Shown here one piece after another: positions 1-7,310 of a stretch of 39,015 bases of DNA (its first letter is position 1; each line of letters opens with the position of its first letter). The notes beneath the pieces are model-generated. The model was not told the DNA's origin and searched no databases. It was given only the letters and a program-made list of their open reading frames with translations. The position numbers and the translations under genes were made by a program. The stretch is from IMG/VR virus record IMGVR_UViG_3300010883_000112, positions 1 through 39,015 of that record; one strand, written 5' to 3'. This DNA comes from a virus.

Positions 1-494
1 AACTAACAAAATGGCAATGGAATCGTATTAGTGAAATTATGCCAATGTCTTATCCTAGTAAGTTTACTACATGGTGGGACCCTGAGAAGTTTGTTTATTC
101 TACTGATGTAATGTATTACTTGTTTTCGTATTGTTTGGAATATTTTGATGATTGGTGGTTACCCGAGAGAATACCCACAAAATGGTGGAAGACTCAATCT
201 CACTGGTTAGCAGCAAATCATCCAGATCTATTTGATAAGTGGTGGGATAAGAAAAAGTTTAATTATGGACAGAACCATTGCTCATATCCTTGTGATCGTG
301 GGAGTAATCGACCTGTCGGTCGTCATGGTCTCATGAAATACTGTTCTGGGTATTTTAATAAGTGGTGGGATCGTCAACGAATAAGGCCCAATAATGAAAA
401 TTTTCGACATTTGGAAAACTATTGTAACGAGCATTCCAATATGTGGGCATCCGATTTAATAATATTTAAAATAGCAACAGAGGGATCAGTGTGA
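1..494 (+). CDS. Trp-rich tandem-repeat protein, 5' end cut by window edge
   Basis: The reading frame is open from the first complete codon (position 3) to TGA at 492-494. The first ATG in view (39) is therefore probably internal and the true start lies upstream. The visible part repeats a unit of about 20-35 residues centred on a double Trp: FTTWWDPEKF, FDDWWLPERI, FDKWWDKKKF and FNKWWDRQRI, with linkers such as 'YC.EYF' before the WW. A last, decayed copy reads SNMW. Cys and Tyr residues recur at similar places in each unit. Similar WWD-type repeats occur in uncharacterised proteins of large phages and giant viruses, and I know of no function. The stop overlaps the GTG of the next gene, which implies coupled translation. 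Repeat structure is certain; function is unknown. Confidence 0.85.
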   Translation, partial: LTKWQWNRISEIMPMSYPSKFTTWWDPEKFVYSTDVMYYLFSYCLEYFDDWWLPERIPTKWWKTQSHWLAANHPDLFDKWWDKKKFNYGQNHCSYPCDRGSNRPVGRHGLMKYCSGYFNKWWDRQRIRPNNENFRHLENYCNEHSNMWASDLIIFKIATEGSV

Positions 495-1117
495 GTTATA
501 CATCATTATTATCATTAGGTACAGGAAAAATAGGAAACACTTTTCGGGACATAACATCTGATTTTGATTGTGTAGTATGCGTGGATAGGAGTTATGCAAC
601 TGGAGTCAATTCAACGGTAAGAGAAGCTGAAGAATCATATACCAGAAACATGAATGATAATACCCCATGTAGAATATACGTTGGAACAGATTTATTTGAG
701 TTTCTAGATACATACAAATATCAATTTGATAAACTAATAGCGGATAGAATTTTCGAACACCAGTTTTACGATAGTGGTGAAATTGGAAGATTATTAGATG
801 CATGTAATCAAATAACAAATGATGATGCGGAATTGGTAATTCTTGTTCCTGATGCATTAAAATTATCTGAGATTTTAATTGATTTTGAGAAAAGATATGA
901 AGAGATGACTTCAGAGAAAGTAGAATCAACCAAATTATTATTAAATACGGAATTCAATAACACAATGTCAGATCCACATGGGTCGCAATGGACTCCAAAA
1001 TTAGCTCATAGTTATATTGCTTCAGAAGGCGGAACATGGAAAATAGATAAAATAGAACATGATGTAATTCATAAGGGTAGAAATATCTATATGAGAATTT
1101 TTTGCTCCAAGCCTTAA
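491..1117 (+). CDS. SAM-dependent methyltransferase-like protein
   Basis: This 208-residue protein starts at GTG 491, overlapping the upstream TGA. The N-terminus LLSLGTGKIGNTF has the Gly-rich loop after strand 1 of class I methyltransferases. It is followed by VVCVD, whose acidic residue ends strand 2 and would contact the cofactor ribose. Around residues 98-135, ADRIFEHQF followed by LLDACNQI and then ILVPDA matches the 'vlEH...L....r.L...g.l.i.vPd' region of Methyltransf_11/12-type enzymes. The middle (about 140-165) is charged and helical. The substrate cannot be read from the sequence. The Gly loop is not a perfect GxGxG, so loss of activity is possible. The fold call is inferred from motif pattern only. 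Confidence 0.6.
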   Translation: MSYTSLLSLGTGKIGNTFRDITSDFDCVVCVDRSYATGVNSTVREAEESYTRNMNDNTPCRIYVGTDLFEFLDTYKYQFDKLIADRIFEHQFYDSGEIGRLLDACNQITNDDAELVILVPDALKLSEILIDFEKRYEEMTSEKVESTKLLLNTEFNNTMSDPHGSQWTPKLAHSYIASEGGTWKIDKIEHDVIHKGRNIYMRIFCSKP

Positions 1118-1168
1118 TCATTTGATATCATGTGAATCTTAACACTATCCCAACGGAGATTATTTCCA

Positions 1169-1264
1169 ATGTGGAATATCCTGAGTATCGTAGAGAAATC
1201 TGCGGTTAATAACGATATTGTAGCACAGCTCGAAAAGATACAATCAACAAAGAAGGAAGCATAA
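1169..1264 (+). CDS. Possible 31-residue protein
   Basis: A short frame starts at ATG 1169, 10 bases after a GGAG Shine-Dalgarno sequence (1155-1158), and ends at TAA 1262-1264, two bases before the next ATG. The product begins MWNILSIVEK and ends in a Lys-rich tail (QSTKKEA). Its end carries the AAGGA ribosome-binding site of the following gene. The tight fit between genes supports it, but the length is too small to judge coding character. No family is recognised. Confidence 0.45.
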   Translation: MWNILSIVEKSAVNNDIVAQLEKIQSTKKEA

Positions 1265-1266
1265 GT

Positions 1267-2430
1267 ATGCCAAAAGCAAAACAAGTTGCAGCTACCCTGA
1301 CTAATATCCTAGAAAATCCATTGATGGTGGGGATTAGAGATAGAGGACATGATGTGGTTTCGTTGATTGATAAGATTGACGCCTTATGGGTGTACGATCT
1401 ATTCAGTCGCAACCCGAGTGCTGCTCAGCACGATGACGCCGGTAATCTGATTTGTGCAACAGATCTAGATCTCGCTACTTTTCTGTATGCATTATGGGAT
1501 AGAGAAGCAGTCATCAATATACCTGAGTATCATTCAATGAGGGGTGGAACCAAACAAGAAGGACAAATGGTTGTGTCGGATAAAAATCGGCATGGCAAAA
1601 TTATGGGATTAACTGCACACAAAGAGGTATTCACATTCGGAATTCGTATTTTCGATCAAAATGTGATGACTACCGATGGTACAGGACATCCAAGAACATT
1701 CAACGTAACAGGATTGAATGGAGAATGGTATGACGGATGGAACACTATCGAGTTCATGCCAACCGCAGCTGAAAATAAATTCATGATGGAGTCGGGTATT
1801 CTTACTGATAACAAGATTGTCTTTGACAACTTCGTTTCACCAGAAAGATGGATCTCGTTTTATGGTCAGTATTATTTCTTGACGAAATCAATGCTGGACA
1901 GATTGACTGAAGAGAAAAAGCATCTCATTCATGAATGGGATAGACTTAGCTCCACTGGAATTGTTCTATCGGACGATAAAGAAGGAGTTATTAATACGTA
2001 TAAGACTACGACATCTGAAAGAGAAAAAACAAAGCCGGTAAAGGTTGAGTATTTCTTGGTGGAGATTGATACTCCTGACATTGAGACTTCGTTTGAAGAA
2101 TATGATAAAAACGAAGATGCCTTAAGAACCATTAAGAATAAACTTAAAGCGGTAAAAACTGCACAAGCAAAATTCAGATTCACAACTCGTTGTGTTGAAT
2201 TTGCAGCAAGCAGAGAAGGAACTGATAGTTTCCCAACATGGATTCAAAATGTGAATTGGGAACCTGACAAGATCAAAAGGACCACATGGAATCGCTTAAA
2301 GATTACACAACCATCTGTGGGTGAAAGATCCGTATCTCTCAGATACAGGGTCAAAGAAGGAACCCAACAAGTGAACACTCGTTCGAACATTCCGAGCCGT
2401 GTTGAACTCATAACAGAAGGAAAACTATAG
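1267..2430 (+). CDS. Phage protein of unknown function, 387 aa
   Basis: ATG 1267 follows AAGGAAG at a good distance. I do not recognise the 387-residue product. It appears soluble, with no signal peptide or membrane segment. It has an N-terminal region rich in Asp/Leu (about 35-80), a central region with many aromatic residues (WYDGWNTIEF, about 155-165), and a charged, probably helical or coiled segment (about 270-300, ENDALRTIKNKLKAVKTAQAKF-like). A basic beta-rich tail ends in TEGKL. The gene is visibly richer in G+C than the virion genes further right, a feature shared with 2664-3152 and 33574-34317. No conserved catalytic motif is evident. It is followed by a short spacer and a small gene. 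Confidence 0.8.
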   Translation: MPKAKQVAATLTNILENPLMVGIRDRGHDVVSLIDKIDALWVYDLFSRNPSAAQHDDAGNLICATDLDLATFLYALWDREAVINIPEYHSMRGGTKQEGQMVVSDKNRHGKIMGLTAHKEVFTFGIRIFDQNVMTTDGTGHPRTFNVTGLNGEWYDGWNTIEFMPTAAENKFMMESGILTDNKIVFDNFVSPERWISFYGQYYFLTKSMLDRLTEEKKHLIHEWDRLSSTGIVLSDDKEGVINTYKTTTSEREKTKPVKVEYFLVEIDTPDIETSFEEYDKNEDALRTIKNKLKAVKTAQAKFRFTTRCVEFAASREGTDSFPTWIQNVNWEPDKIKRTTWNRLKITQPSVGERSVSLRYRVKEGTQQVNTRSNIPSRVELITEGKL

Positions 2431-2496
2431 AAGTTTAAATTGGATACATAGTAGATTTAATAGATTTATCATGCGTATCCCCCTTTTATATATATT

Positions 2497-2652
2497 ATGG
2501 ACGAACTTTTTGAAATATTTATTGATGATCTAAACCCTGAGTGCCGAAAACGGTTATTAGAGTTTTTAGAAATGACGGAAGAACAAGTTAAAACAGAAAC
2601 TAACTGGGACATCCATTCAATAACGGAAGTCCCCAAACCGGAACCACAATGA
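2497..2652 (+). CDS. Small acidic protein with DLxPE...LLE...NWD pattern, 51 aa
   Basis: The frame runs from ATG 2497 to TGA 2650-2652 and encodes 51 residues: MDELFEIFIDDLNPECRKR, then LLEFLEMTEE and TNWDIHSI. This layout (acidic start, D-L-x-P-E, a short Leu-rich helix, then NWD and a hydrophobic end) is that of a recurrent class of very small proteins of unknown function found in phages and bacteria. The Shine-Dalgarno sequence is poor: the bases before the start are T-rich. Recognition of the pattern makes me fairly confident that it is translated, but the role is unknown. The next gene starts 11 bases downstream and may be translationally coupled. Confidence 0.65.
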   Translation: MDELFEIFIDDLNPECRKRLLEFLEMTEEQVKTETNWDIHSITEVPKPEPQ

Positions 2653-2663
2653 AGTAATTGACT

Positions 2664-3152
2664 ATGGCATATAATGCAAAACATGAACACATAGCGGCAC
2701 AAGTCGAGAAAGCTTTCTCTGCTCACCAGCACTACTATTTGAAAGTAGATAGTGGGGATAGTGGGGATAGTGGACGGCATCGAATAGGAACCGTGTTTGT
2801 TGGGCTTACATCAGATGGAGATGTTTGCAGGGGCGTTTCAATATGCAGTACCACTGAAACATTCAACAAAGACGAAGGATGGTGTCGATCAGCAGTAAGA
2901 GCTCTTAGAGCAACAAAGAAGAAAGAACACACTCTTCCAGTTATTGTTAGTGTGACGGAGGGCGATGATGACAGTGGGGATAAACTGTTTATAGCTCCTG
3001 CTTCAGTATTGATCACGATTGAACATCATGGTGAGATTTTACAATCTGAAGAAAGGTCAGAAGAAGGAAATTTCGGATATAAATCTCAGTTTGCAGTTAC
3101 GCCAACTGAGGCAGAAAAGAAAATCTTACATTTAGGCGCACCATATCCATAA
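2664..3152 (+). CDS. Unknown protein with SGD repeats, 162 aa
   Basis: I place the start at ATG 2664 because GAAG at 2651-2654 lies nine bases before it. A TTG at 2658, two codons earlier in the same frame, is possible but too close to that site. The protein begins MAYNAKHEHIAAQVEKAF. A nine-base tandem repeat (2751-2774) encodes SGD-SGD-SG, and a similar SGD recurs near residue 105. The central stretch VCRGVSICSTTETFNKDEGWCRSAVRALRA resembles a recurring small phage protein type ('GVSvCsp.D.F.r..GR..A..RA'), suggesting a compact alpha/beta domain, but no function is known. It is the last gene before the hairpin at 3171-3203. Confidence 0.75.
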   Translation: MAYNAKHEHIAAQVEKAFSAHQHYYLKVDSGDSGDSGRHRIGTVFVGLTSDGDVCRGVSICSTTETFNKDEGWCRSAVRALRATKKKEHTLPVIVSVTEGDDDSGDKLFIAPASVLITIEHHGEILQSEERSEEGNFGYKSQFAVTPTEAEKKILHLGAPYP

Positions 3153-3170
3153 TAGAAAAGGACAAATGAT

Positions 3171-3203
3171 ATAAGTGACGGGTTATAATGTCTCGTCACT
3201 TAT
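3171..3203 (+). terminator. Hairpin terminator after the first gene block
   Basis: ATAAGTGACG (3171-3180) is the exact reverse complement of CGTCACTTAT (3194-3203), and the stem can extend by G-C and G-T pairs inwards. The run after it (TGACTTTCTTT) is only moderately T-rich, so termination may be partial. It stands 18 bases after the stop of the preceding gene and before the SLOG/amidotransferase operon. Confidence 0.6.
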
Positions 3204-3230
3204 TGACTTTCTTTAAGAGAAATTTAATAT
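3203..3230 (+). promoter_or_regulatory. Possible sigma70-type promoter for the 3274-8496 operon
   Basis: TTGACT (3203-3208) and TAATAT (3225-3230) are separated by 16 bases, directly behind the hairpin and 44 bases before the GTG of the first gene. The match to host vegetative promoters is decent, but such hexamers arise easily in AT-rich DNA. Confidence 0.4.
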
Positions 3231-3273
3231 GGTTGTTTTTACAATATTTTATTTTTAATCAGGATTATAAATA

Positions 3274-3759
3274 GTGAATACTGAAAGCAATGACACTCCG
3301 TTAAGAGTGGGATTTACAGGAACTAGAATTGGAATGAGCCTCTACCAAAAAGAGACATTGAGACAAATGTTATCCGCAAATGGTATAGTAACTGAATTTC
3401 ATCATGGGGATTGTATCGGATCAGATACTGATTCTCATATCATATGTCTTAACATGGGTATAAGTATTATTATCCACCCCCCAACTAATTCAAGATTGAG
3501 GAATTACAATAACGATTCCAAAGTAGAACATAGAGCAAAGGATTATTTAGAACGTAATAAGGATATTGTAAATTGTACAGATATTCTTATTGCCACACCA
3601 GAAACATTAATTGAGGAACAGAGATCTGGAACATGGTCAACAATCAGATATGCTAGCAGAAATAGTAAGATTGTGTTACTTATAAATGAGAATGGATTAA
3701 TTTATAAGTATTTTGATGGTCAGCCAAAGATCCATAATAGTATACGAGTTAACGGATAA
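3274..3759 (+). CDS. SLOG-superfamily nucleotide-binding-like protein
   Basis: GTG 3274 follows AGGA (3261-3264) at nine bases. The 161-residue protein opens with RVGFTGTRIGM (beta strand and Gly/Thr loop), then has FHHGDCIGSDTDSH, where the strand-loop H-G-D-x-x-G-x-D is typical of DUF2493/YspA-like and other SLOG proteins. After that come IIIHPP, NKDIVNCTDILIATP and E-x-R-S-G-T-W-S-T-I-RYA, the late motif where a phosphate or ribose is held. Together these give a single Rossmann-like SLOG domain, which binds nucleotides or nucleotide derivatives. Whether it is an enzyme or a sensor cannot be seen. It heads an operon of nucleotide and DNA enzymes. Confidence 0.75.
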   Translation: MNTESNDTPLRVGFTGTRIGMSLYQKETLRQMLSANGIVTEFHHGDCIGSDTDSHIICLNMGISIIIHPPTNSRLRNYNNDSKVEHRAKDYLERNKDIVNCTDILIATPETLIEEQRSGTWSTIRYASRNSKIVLLINENGLIYKYFDGQPKIHNSIRVNG

Positions 3760-3775
3760 CAAGAGACAAAAAAAC

Positions 3776-4588
3776 ATGTGTGGAATATCAATGTTTTTCG
3801 CAAGAGAATCAAAACCAGATTATGAAATTATAGAGCCTCTGTTTAAATGGTCTGAAAAACGAGGGACCGACGGATTTGGAATTTCAATTATAAAAAGATC
3901 TGAACCTGCAAGGAAGATAACTACATACAGAAGTATTTACCCCTATTCAACATGTAAGGGTGAAGTGAAAAGTTTTGTGAAAGTTAACTTTGACAAAGGA
4001 GATTTATTACTATCCAATGCAAGAGCAGCTCCTGAACAAGAGCCTCCTACTACTGAAACAAATATGCAGCCTATTGTAAATGATGGAGTTGTAGTTGTTC
4101 ATAATGGTTCTGTCTCTAATTTTGTATGTGTGGATTTGAAGAATTGGTCTAATAATACTGGCAAGTTTAAGTTTAATACACAGATTGATTCTGAAGCTAT
4201 TATTGCAGAGTATATAAGGCAGGACAAAAATATCAAAGACACATGCGAACATTTGTCTGGTGGTTTTGCTGCAATACTATATGATATTGCATTAGATAGA
4301 GTTTATTACTGGACTGATTTTAAACCGTTAGCCCATATGGCTATTCGGGGAATAGGATATGGATTATCTAGTTCTAACGGGTGTCTTACAGAAATAATAG
4401 AAGATGTTACTGATTGTACTAGAAACGGCGAAAATACATGGGAAGACTTTTATAATCACTATCTAAGAGGCCAACGTATTAAGAGTCTGGATTTAGATTC
4501 TGGCTTTATTAGAAATATTAAATTCAGTCCTAGATTTGTAACTCAGAATTTTGATACAAACTTTGATAATGATGGAAATAGAAGATGA
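3776..4588 (+). CDS. Class II glutamine amidotransferase (Gat-like), 270 aa
   Basis: I choose ATG 3776 rather than the earlier in-frame ATG because it gives MCGISMFF, placing Cys2 at the N-terminus after Met removal, as the Ntn-type catalytic nucleophile of class II amidotransferases. Further family marks are RGTDGFGIS, LLLSNARAAPEQEPP (near residues 77-92), VVVVHNGSVSN (oxyanion-hole Asn-Gly), DSEAII and LSGGFAAILYD. The domain releases ammonia from glutamine. No synthetase domain follows, so it must pass ammonia to a partner. Three bases of its end overlap the ligase, and the QueC gene is next but one. In some archaea and phages a Gat domain fused to QueC makes archaeosine from preQ0, and here the two are separate genes. 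That partnership is inferred. Confidence 0.85.
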   Translation: MCGISMFFARESKPDYEIIEPLFKWSEKRGTDGFGISIIKRSEPARKITTYRSIYPYSTCKGEVKSFVKVNFDKGDLLLSNARAAPEQEPPTTETNMQPIVNDGVVVVHNGSVSNFVCVDLKNWSNNTGKFKFNTQIDSEAIIAEYIRQDKNIKDTCEHLSGGFAAILYDIALDRVYYWTDFKPLAHMAIRGIGYGLSSSNGCLTEIIEDVTDCTRNGENTWEDFYNHYLRGQRIKSLDLDSGFIRNIKFSPRFVTQNFDTNFDNDGNRR

Positions 4589-5898
4589 ATGACTTACAAA
4601 ACTTAGCACCCTTTGTAGAAGAAGCTAATGCTTCTAATTCTACATTAGATAAAAAGAAAGTAATTGAAAGATATCCACAATGCAAGGAAATATGGAAGTA
4701 CATATATGATACGATAAACTATCAGTATGGCGTTACTTCTGGTAACCTTAAAAAGTTATCTAGTGTTGTGGCTGAAACAAATGAATACAATGAAATTATA
4801 ACATTATTAAAGGCGTTAGATAATAGAACTCTGACCGGTCATGATGCAGTAGGAGCAGTTAATAGATTCATAGCAGAAAACCATGAACATACTGATCTTA
4901 TATATAATATCATTGACAGAAATCTAAAGACTAGAACTGATACTAAATTAATCAATAAAATATTTCCTAATACTATTCCAGTGTTTAATGTTTCATTGTG
5001 TGAAACATATAATGCTAAAGCAAAAGTTGATTTTGTAAAAGAGAAATGGTATGCGTCAAGGAAACTCGACGGCAATCGTTGTTTAATATTTGTAGATAAT
5101 GATCTTAATGTTAAATTCTTTTCAAGAAGTGGTAAAGAATTCTACACATTAGATGTAGTTAAATCTACTTTATTAACGTGGGCTGGTGAAAAAGAAAAAG
5201 AAGATCTAATTAGGAATAAAGTCATTGATGGTGAAATCTGTATGGTTGAAGATGGACTAGAGGATTTCCAGAAGATAATGAAATATATAAGGAAAAAGAA
5301 CTATACAATTCTAAATCCTAAATTCTATGCATTTGATATAATATCTATGGATGATTTTTGGAATGAAAAGGGAACAACCACATTCATTAATCGATTGGGG
5401 TTTTTAACAAATATTGGATTTGATGGAACAGTTTTGACCTCGCTACCACAAACGCTAATCACTTCCACTGATATGTTTGATGCTTGTGCTAAGGCAGCTA
5501 ATGACAATGAATGGGAAGGACTGATACTTCGAAATGGAGATTCAGTGTATGAAGGAAAGCGGACCAGAAGCATGTATAAAGTTAAACAATTTATAGATGC
5601 AGAGTATATAATTAAAAGTGTATCAATGGGTCCATTCAGGCATATTGATTCTATAACAGGATTAGAAGTTGAATGTGAATTGCTCAGTAGAGTTAGTATT
5701 GAACATAAGGGGAATCCGGTGGGGGTAGGTTCTGGATTTAGTCTTGAACAGAGAAAGATGTGGCATAAAGATCCGAATGATCTGTTAGGTAGAACTATAA
5801 CAGTTAGATATTTTGAGGAAACAGTAGATGAAAAAGGAAAACCGAGTTTGCGATTTCCAGTTATCAAGCATATTTATGATGGAGAAAGAGATGTATGA
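4585..5898 (+). CDS. ATP-dependent DNA ligase
   Basis: The 437-residue protein has the nucleotidyltransferase signature KLDGNR with the adenylated Lys at about 160 (motif I). It also has FFSRSGKEF (motif Ia-like), VIDGEICMVEDG, FYAFDIISMDDF (motif III), EWEGLILRN (motif IV) and MYKVKQF (motif V, Lys pair). The C-terminus, with GVGSGFS and ITVRYFEETVDEKGKPSLRFPV, is the expected OB-fold. About 150 N-terminal residues form an additional helical domain, as in DNA rather than RNA ligases. It seals nicks in duplex DNA with ATP. The start overlaps the amidotransferase stop (ATGA) and its own end overlaps QueC in the same way, so the three are co-translated. Identification is firm; DNA rather than RNA as substrate is very likely. 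Confidence 0.93.
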   Translation: MNDLQNLAPFVEEANASNSTLDKKKVIERYPQCKEIWKYIYDTINYQYGVTSGNLKKLSSVVAETNEYNEIITLLKALDNRTLTGHDAVGAVNRFIAENHEHTDLIYNIIDRNLKTRTDTKLINKIFPNTIPVFNVSLCETYNAKAKVDFVKEKWYASRKLDGNRCLIFVDNDLNVKFFSRSGKEFYTLDVVKSTLLTWAGEKEKEDLIRNKVIDGEICMVEDGLEDFQKIMKYIRKKNYTILNPKFYAFDIISMDDFWNEKGTTTFINRLGFLTNIGFDGTVLTSLPQTLITSTDMFDACAKAANDNEWEGLILRNGDSVYEGKRTRSMYKVKQFIDAEYIIKSVSMGPFRHIDSITGLEVECELLSRVSIEHKGNPVGVGSGFSLEQRKMWHKDPNDLLGRTITVRYFEETVDEKGKPSLRFPVIKHIYDGERDV

Positions 5899-6818
5899 GT
5901 GAATTATGTCTAGTATCATGTAGTGGGGGCTTAGACTCTTCCTCTACATTAGCAATGTTAAAATTAGCAGGCTACGAGAATGTCATAGCATGTTATTTCA
6001 ATTATAATCATAGAGGTGGCGATTGTGAAAAATTGGCTATCACGAATGTTGTTGATGAATTAACAGCTAAAGGAATGCCTGTTACACTTAAGGAATTTGA
6101 TCTTTCTGGTATTTATGAAGCTATGGGAAGTAAGGATATATCTATGTTAGAGAATCCTGAGGCCGAAGTGACCACCGGAACGGCTAAGGGGCTGAAAACA
6201 CTACATGCATGGCACCCTGGACGCAATATGATGTTCATGACGGTAATGGCATCATATGCAGAATCATTGGTTATGAAACATGGATATGATAAAGTTTATC
6301 TATTAGGTGGATTTTTGAATCTTACAGAATCAGGTCACTACCCCGACAATTCAGAATACTTTTTACAATCATGTTTGGAACTATTTAATTATGGAACATT
6401 GATAGGAAATAGGATAACTCCATTATATGGATTATCTAATTTAATGAAATCAGATCAGTGGGAATTGATTAAACACTTTGATTTATGGGATGCCATCAAA
6501 CATACTATTAGTTGTGATAGACCTTATTTATATAGTACATCTGATGGGGATTCAGTATCGACCCCACATAATTGTATGAAGGATGGTCTTCCCGCATGTG
6601 GATCGGGACTTCTGTCATATTGGTCTTCTAAAATGGTTGGGATAGATGACATGAATATTAGAAACTTCTATGAAGTAGATGATCCTGATTACCACCCATA
6701 CATACCTGTTCATATAAACGAAGGGAAGACTCTAGATAAAGATATCTACAATATTATAGATAGAATACAAATTCCTGAAGATAGAAAAAGTGAATTACGT
6801 TCTCGATTAGGAGGTTAA
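5895..6818 (+). CDS. queC: QueC-like 7-cyano-7-deazaguanine (preQ0) synthase
   Basis: The 307-residue protein has the PP-loop SGGLDSS (residues 10-16) that binds ATP pyrophosphate, then PGRNMMFMTVMASYAE (about 108-123), which corresponds to the QueC 'PGRN..fl..a..yAE' block. It also has PDNSEYF...LELFNYGT, the counterpart of 'PD...eF...ln.al..Gt'. QueC turns 7-carboxy-7-deazaguanine into preQ0 using ATP and ammonia. The C-terminal zinc site is unusual: Cys207, Cys227 and Cys235 are present, but the usual CGxCxxC cluster reads ACGSGLL, so ligands are missing. It is longer than the bacterial enzyme (about 230 aa). With the amidotransferase two genes upstream, it points to 7-deazaguanine modification of phage DNA. 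FolE, QueD, QueE and the inserting enzyme DpdA are not in this window. Confidence 0.85.
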   Translation: MSELCLVSCSGGLDSSSTLAMLKLAGYENVIACYFNYNHRGGDCEKLAITNVVDELTAKGMPVTLKEFDLSGIYEAMGSKDISMLENPEAEVTTGTAKGLKTLHAWHPGRNMMFMTVMASYAESLVMKHGYDKVYLLGGFLNLTESGHYPDNSEYFLQSCLELFNYGTLIGNRITPLYGLSNLMKSDQWELIKHFDLWDAIKHTISCDRPYLYSTSDGDSVSTPHNCMKDGLPACGSGLLSYWSSKMVGIDDMNIRNFYEVDDPDYHPYIPVHINEGKTLDKDIYNIIDRIQIPEDRKSELRSRLGG

Positions 6819-6821
6819 TCT

Positions 6822-7310
6822 ATGGACACCCAGCAACCTGATGCTGTTACTACAATGGCAAACAATTATGTTACATCGGTTTGTAACCCGGCTATAACAT
6901 ATACTCATATTTCGTCTAATGTCAATAAACCTGTTTTTCATAAAGATGGATATTTTGAATTAAAGTCAGCCGCTAACATGAGAGTAATGAACCCAACCCA
7001 AATACCAATGGGGTTGAGTATAGATTTTCCTATAGGTGTAATTCCATTCATTCAAGTTGATCCATCATTAGAATTTGATCATGGTGTCTATGTTCAAAAT
7101 TACATGTATAGAAATGAACATGATGGGGAAGTGTGGCTAAGTGTTACTGCTTTTAACTATGCATATGAATTTGCAGTAGGTGATGTTATTGCTAGAGTAT
7201 TTGTATTCTCGTCACCTGGAGGGACATTAGACATATACGAAAAAGAAGAAGAGACTGAAGAAGAGACTGGAGAAGAGAATGACCCAACAGACGACCCTGG
7301 AATACAGTAA
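6822..7310 (+). CDS. dUTPase/dCTP deaminase-fold protein with decayed active site
   Basis: ATG 6822 follows AGGAGG directly. The 162-residue protein follows the beta topology of trimeric dUTPases. FELKSAANMRV is followed by IPMGLSIDFPIGVIPFIQVDPSLEF (the 'iptGi.i..P.g..a.i...SsL' region), then GVYVQNYMY...DGEVWLSVTAFN (for 'GviD.dYrGEi...l.N') and FAVGDVIARVFVF (for 'i..GdriAQ.v'). Catalytic motif III Asp, the SSL motif Ser pair and the Arg/Gln residues are not conserved. It may therefore bind rather than hydrolyse nucleotides, or act structurally. The tail is strongly acidic (EKEEETEEET). Its last 32 bases overlap the helicase gene. The fold call is a pattern match by eye. Confidence 0.6.
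   Translation: MDTQQPDAVTTMANNYVTSVCNPAITYTHISSNVNKPVFHKDGYFELKSAANMRVMNPTQIPMGLSIDFPIGVIPFIQVDPSLEFDHGVYVQNYMYRNEHDGEVWLSVTAFNYAYEFAVGDVIARVFVFSSPGGTLDIYEKEEETEEETGEENDPTDDPGIQ

Noticed and set aside
3266-3273. TATAAATA, the T4 late promoter sequence.
   Set aside because: It abuts the GTG start, so a transcript from it would begin inside the gene. No other copy in front of late genes was noticed.
5325-5867. A 180-codon minus-strand frame.
   Set aside because: It lies entirely opposite the DNA ligase gene, is Ser/Leu/Pro-rich as expected of a complement of AT-rich coding DNA, and has no start signal.
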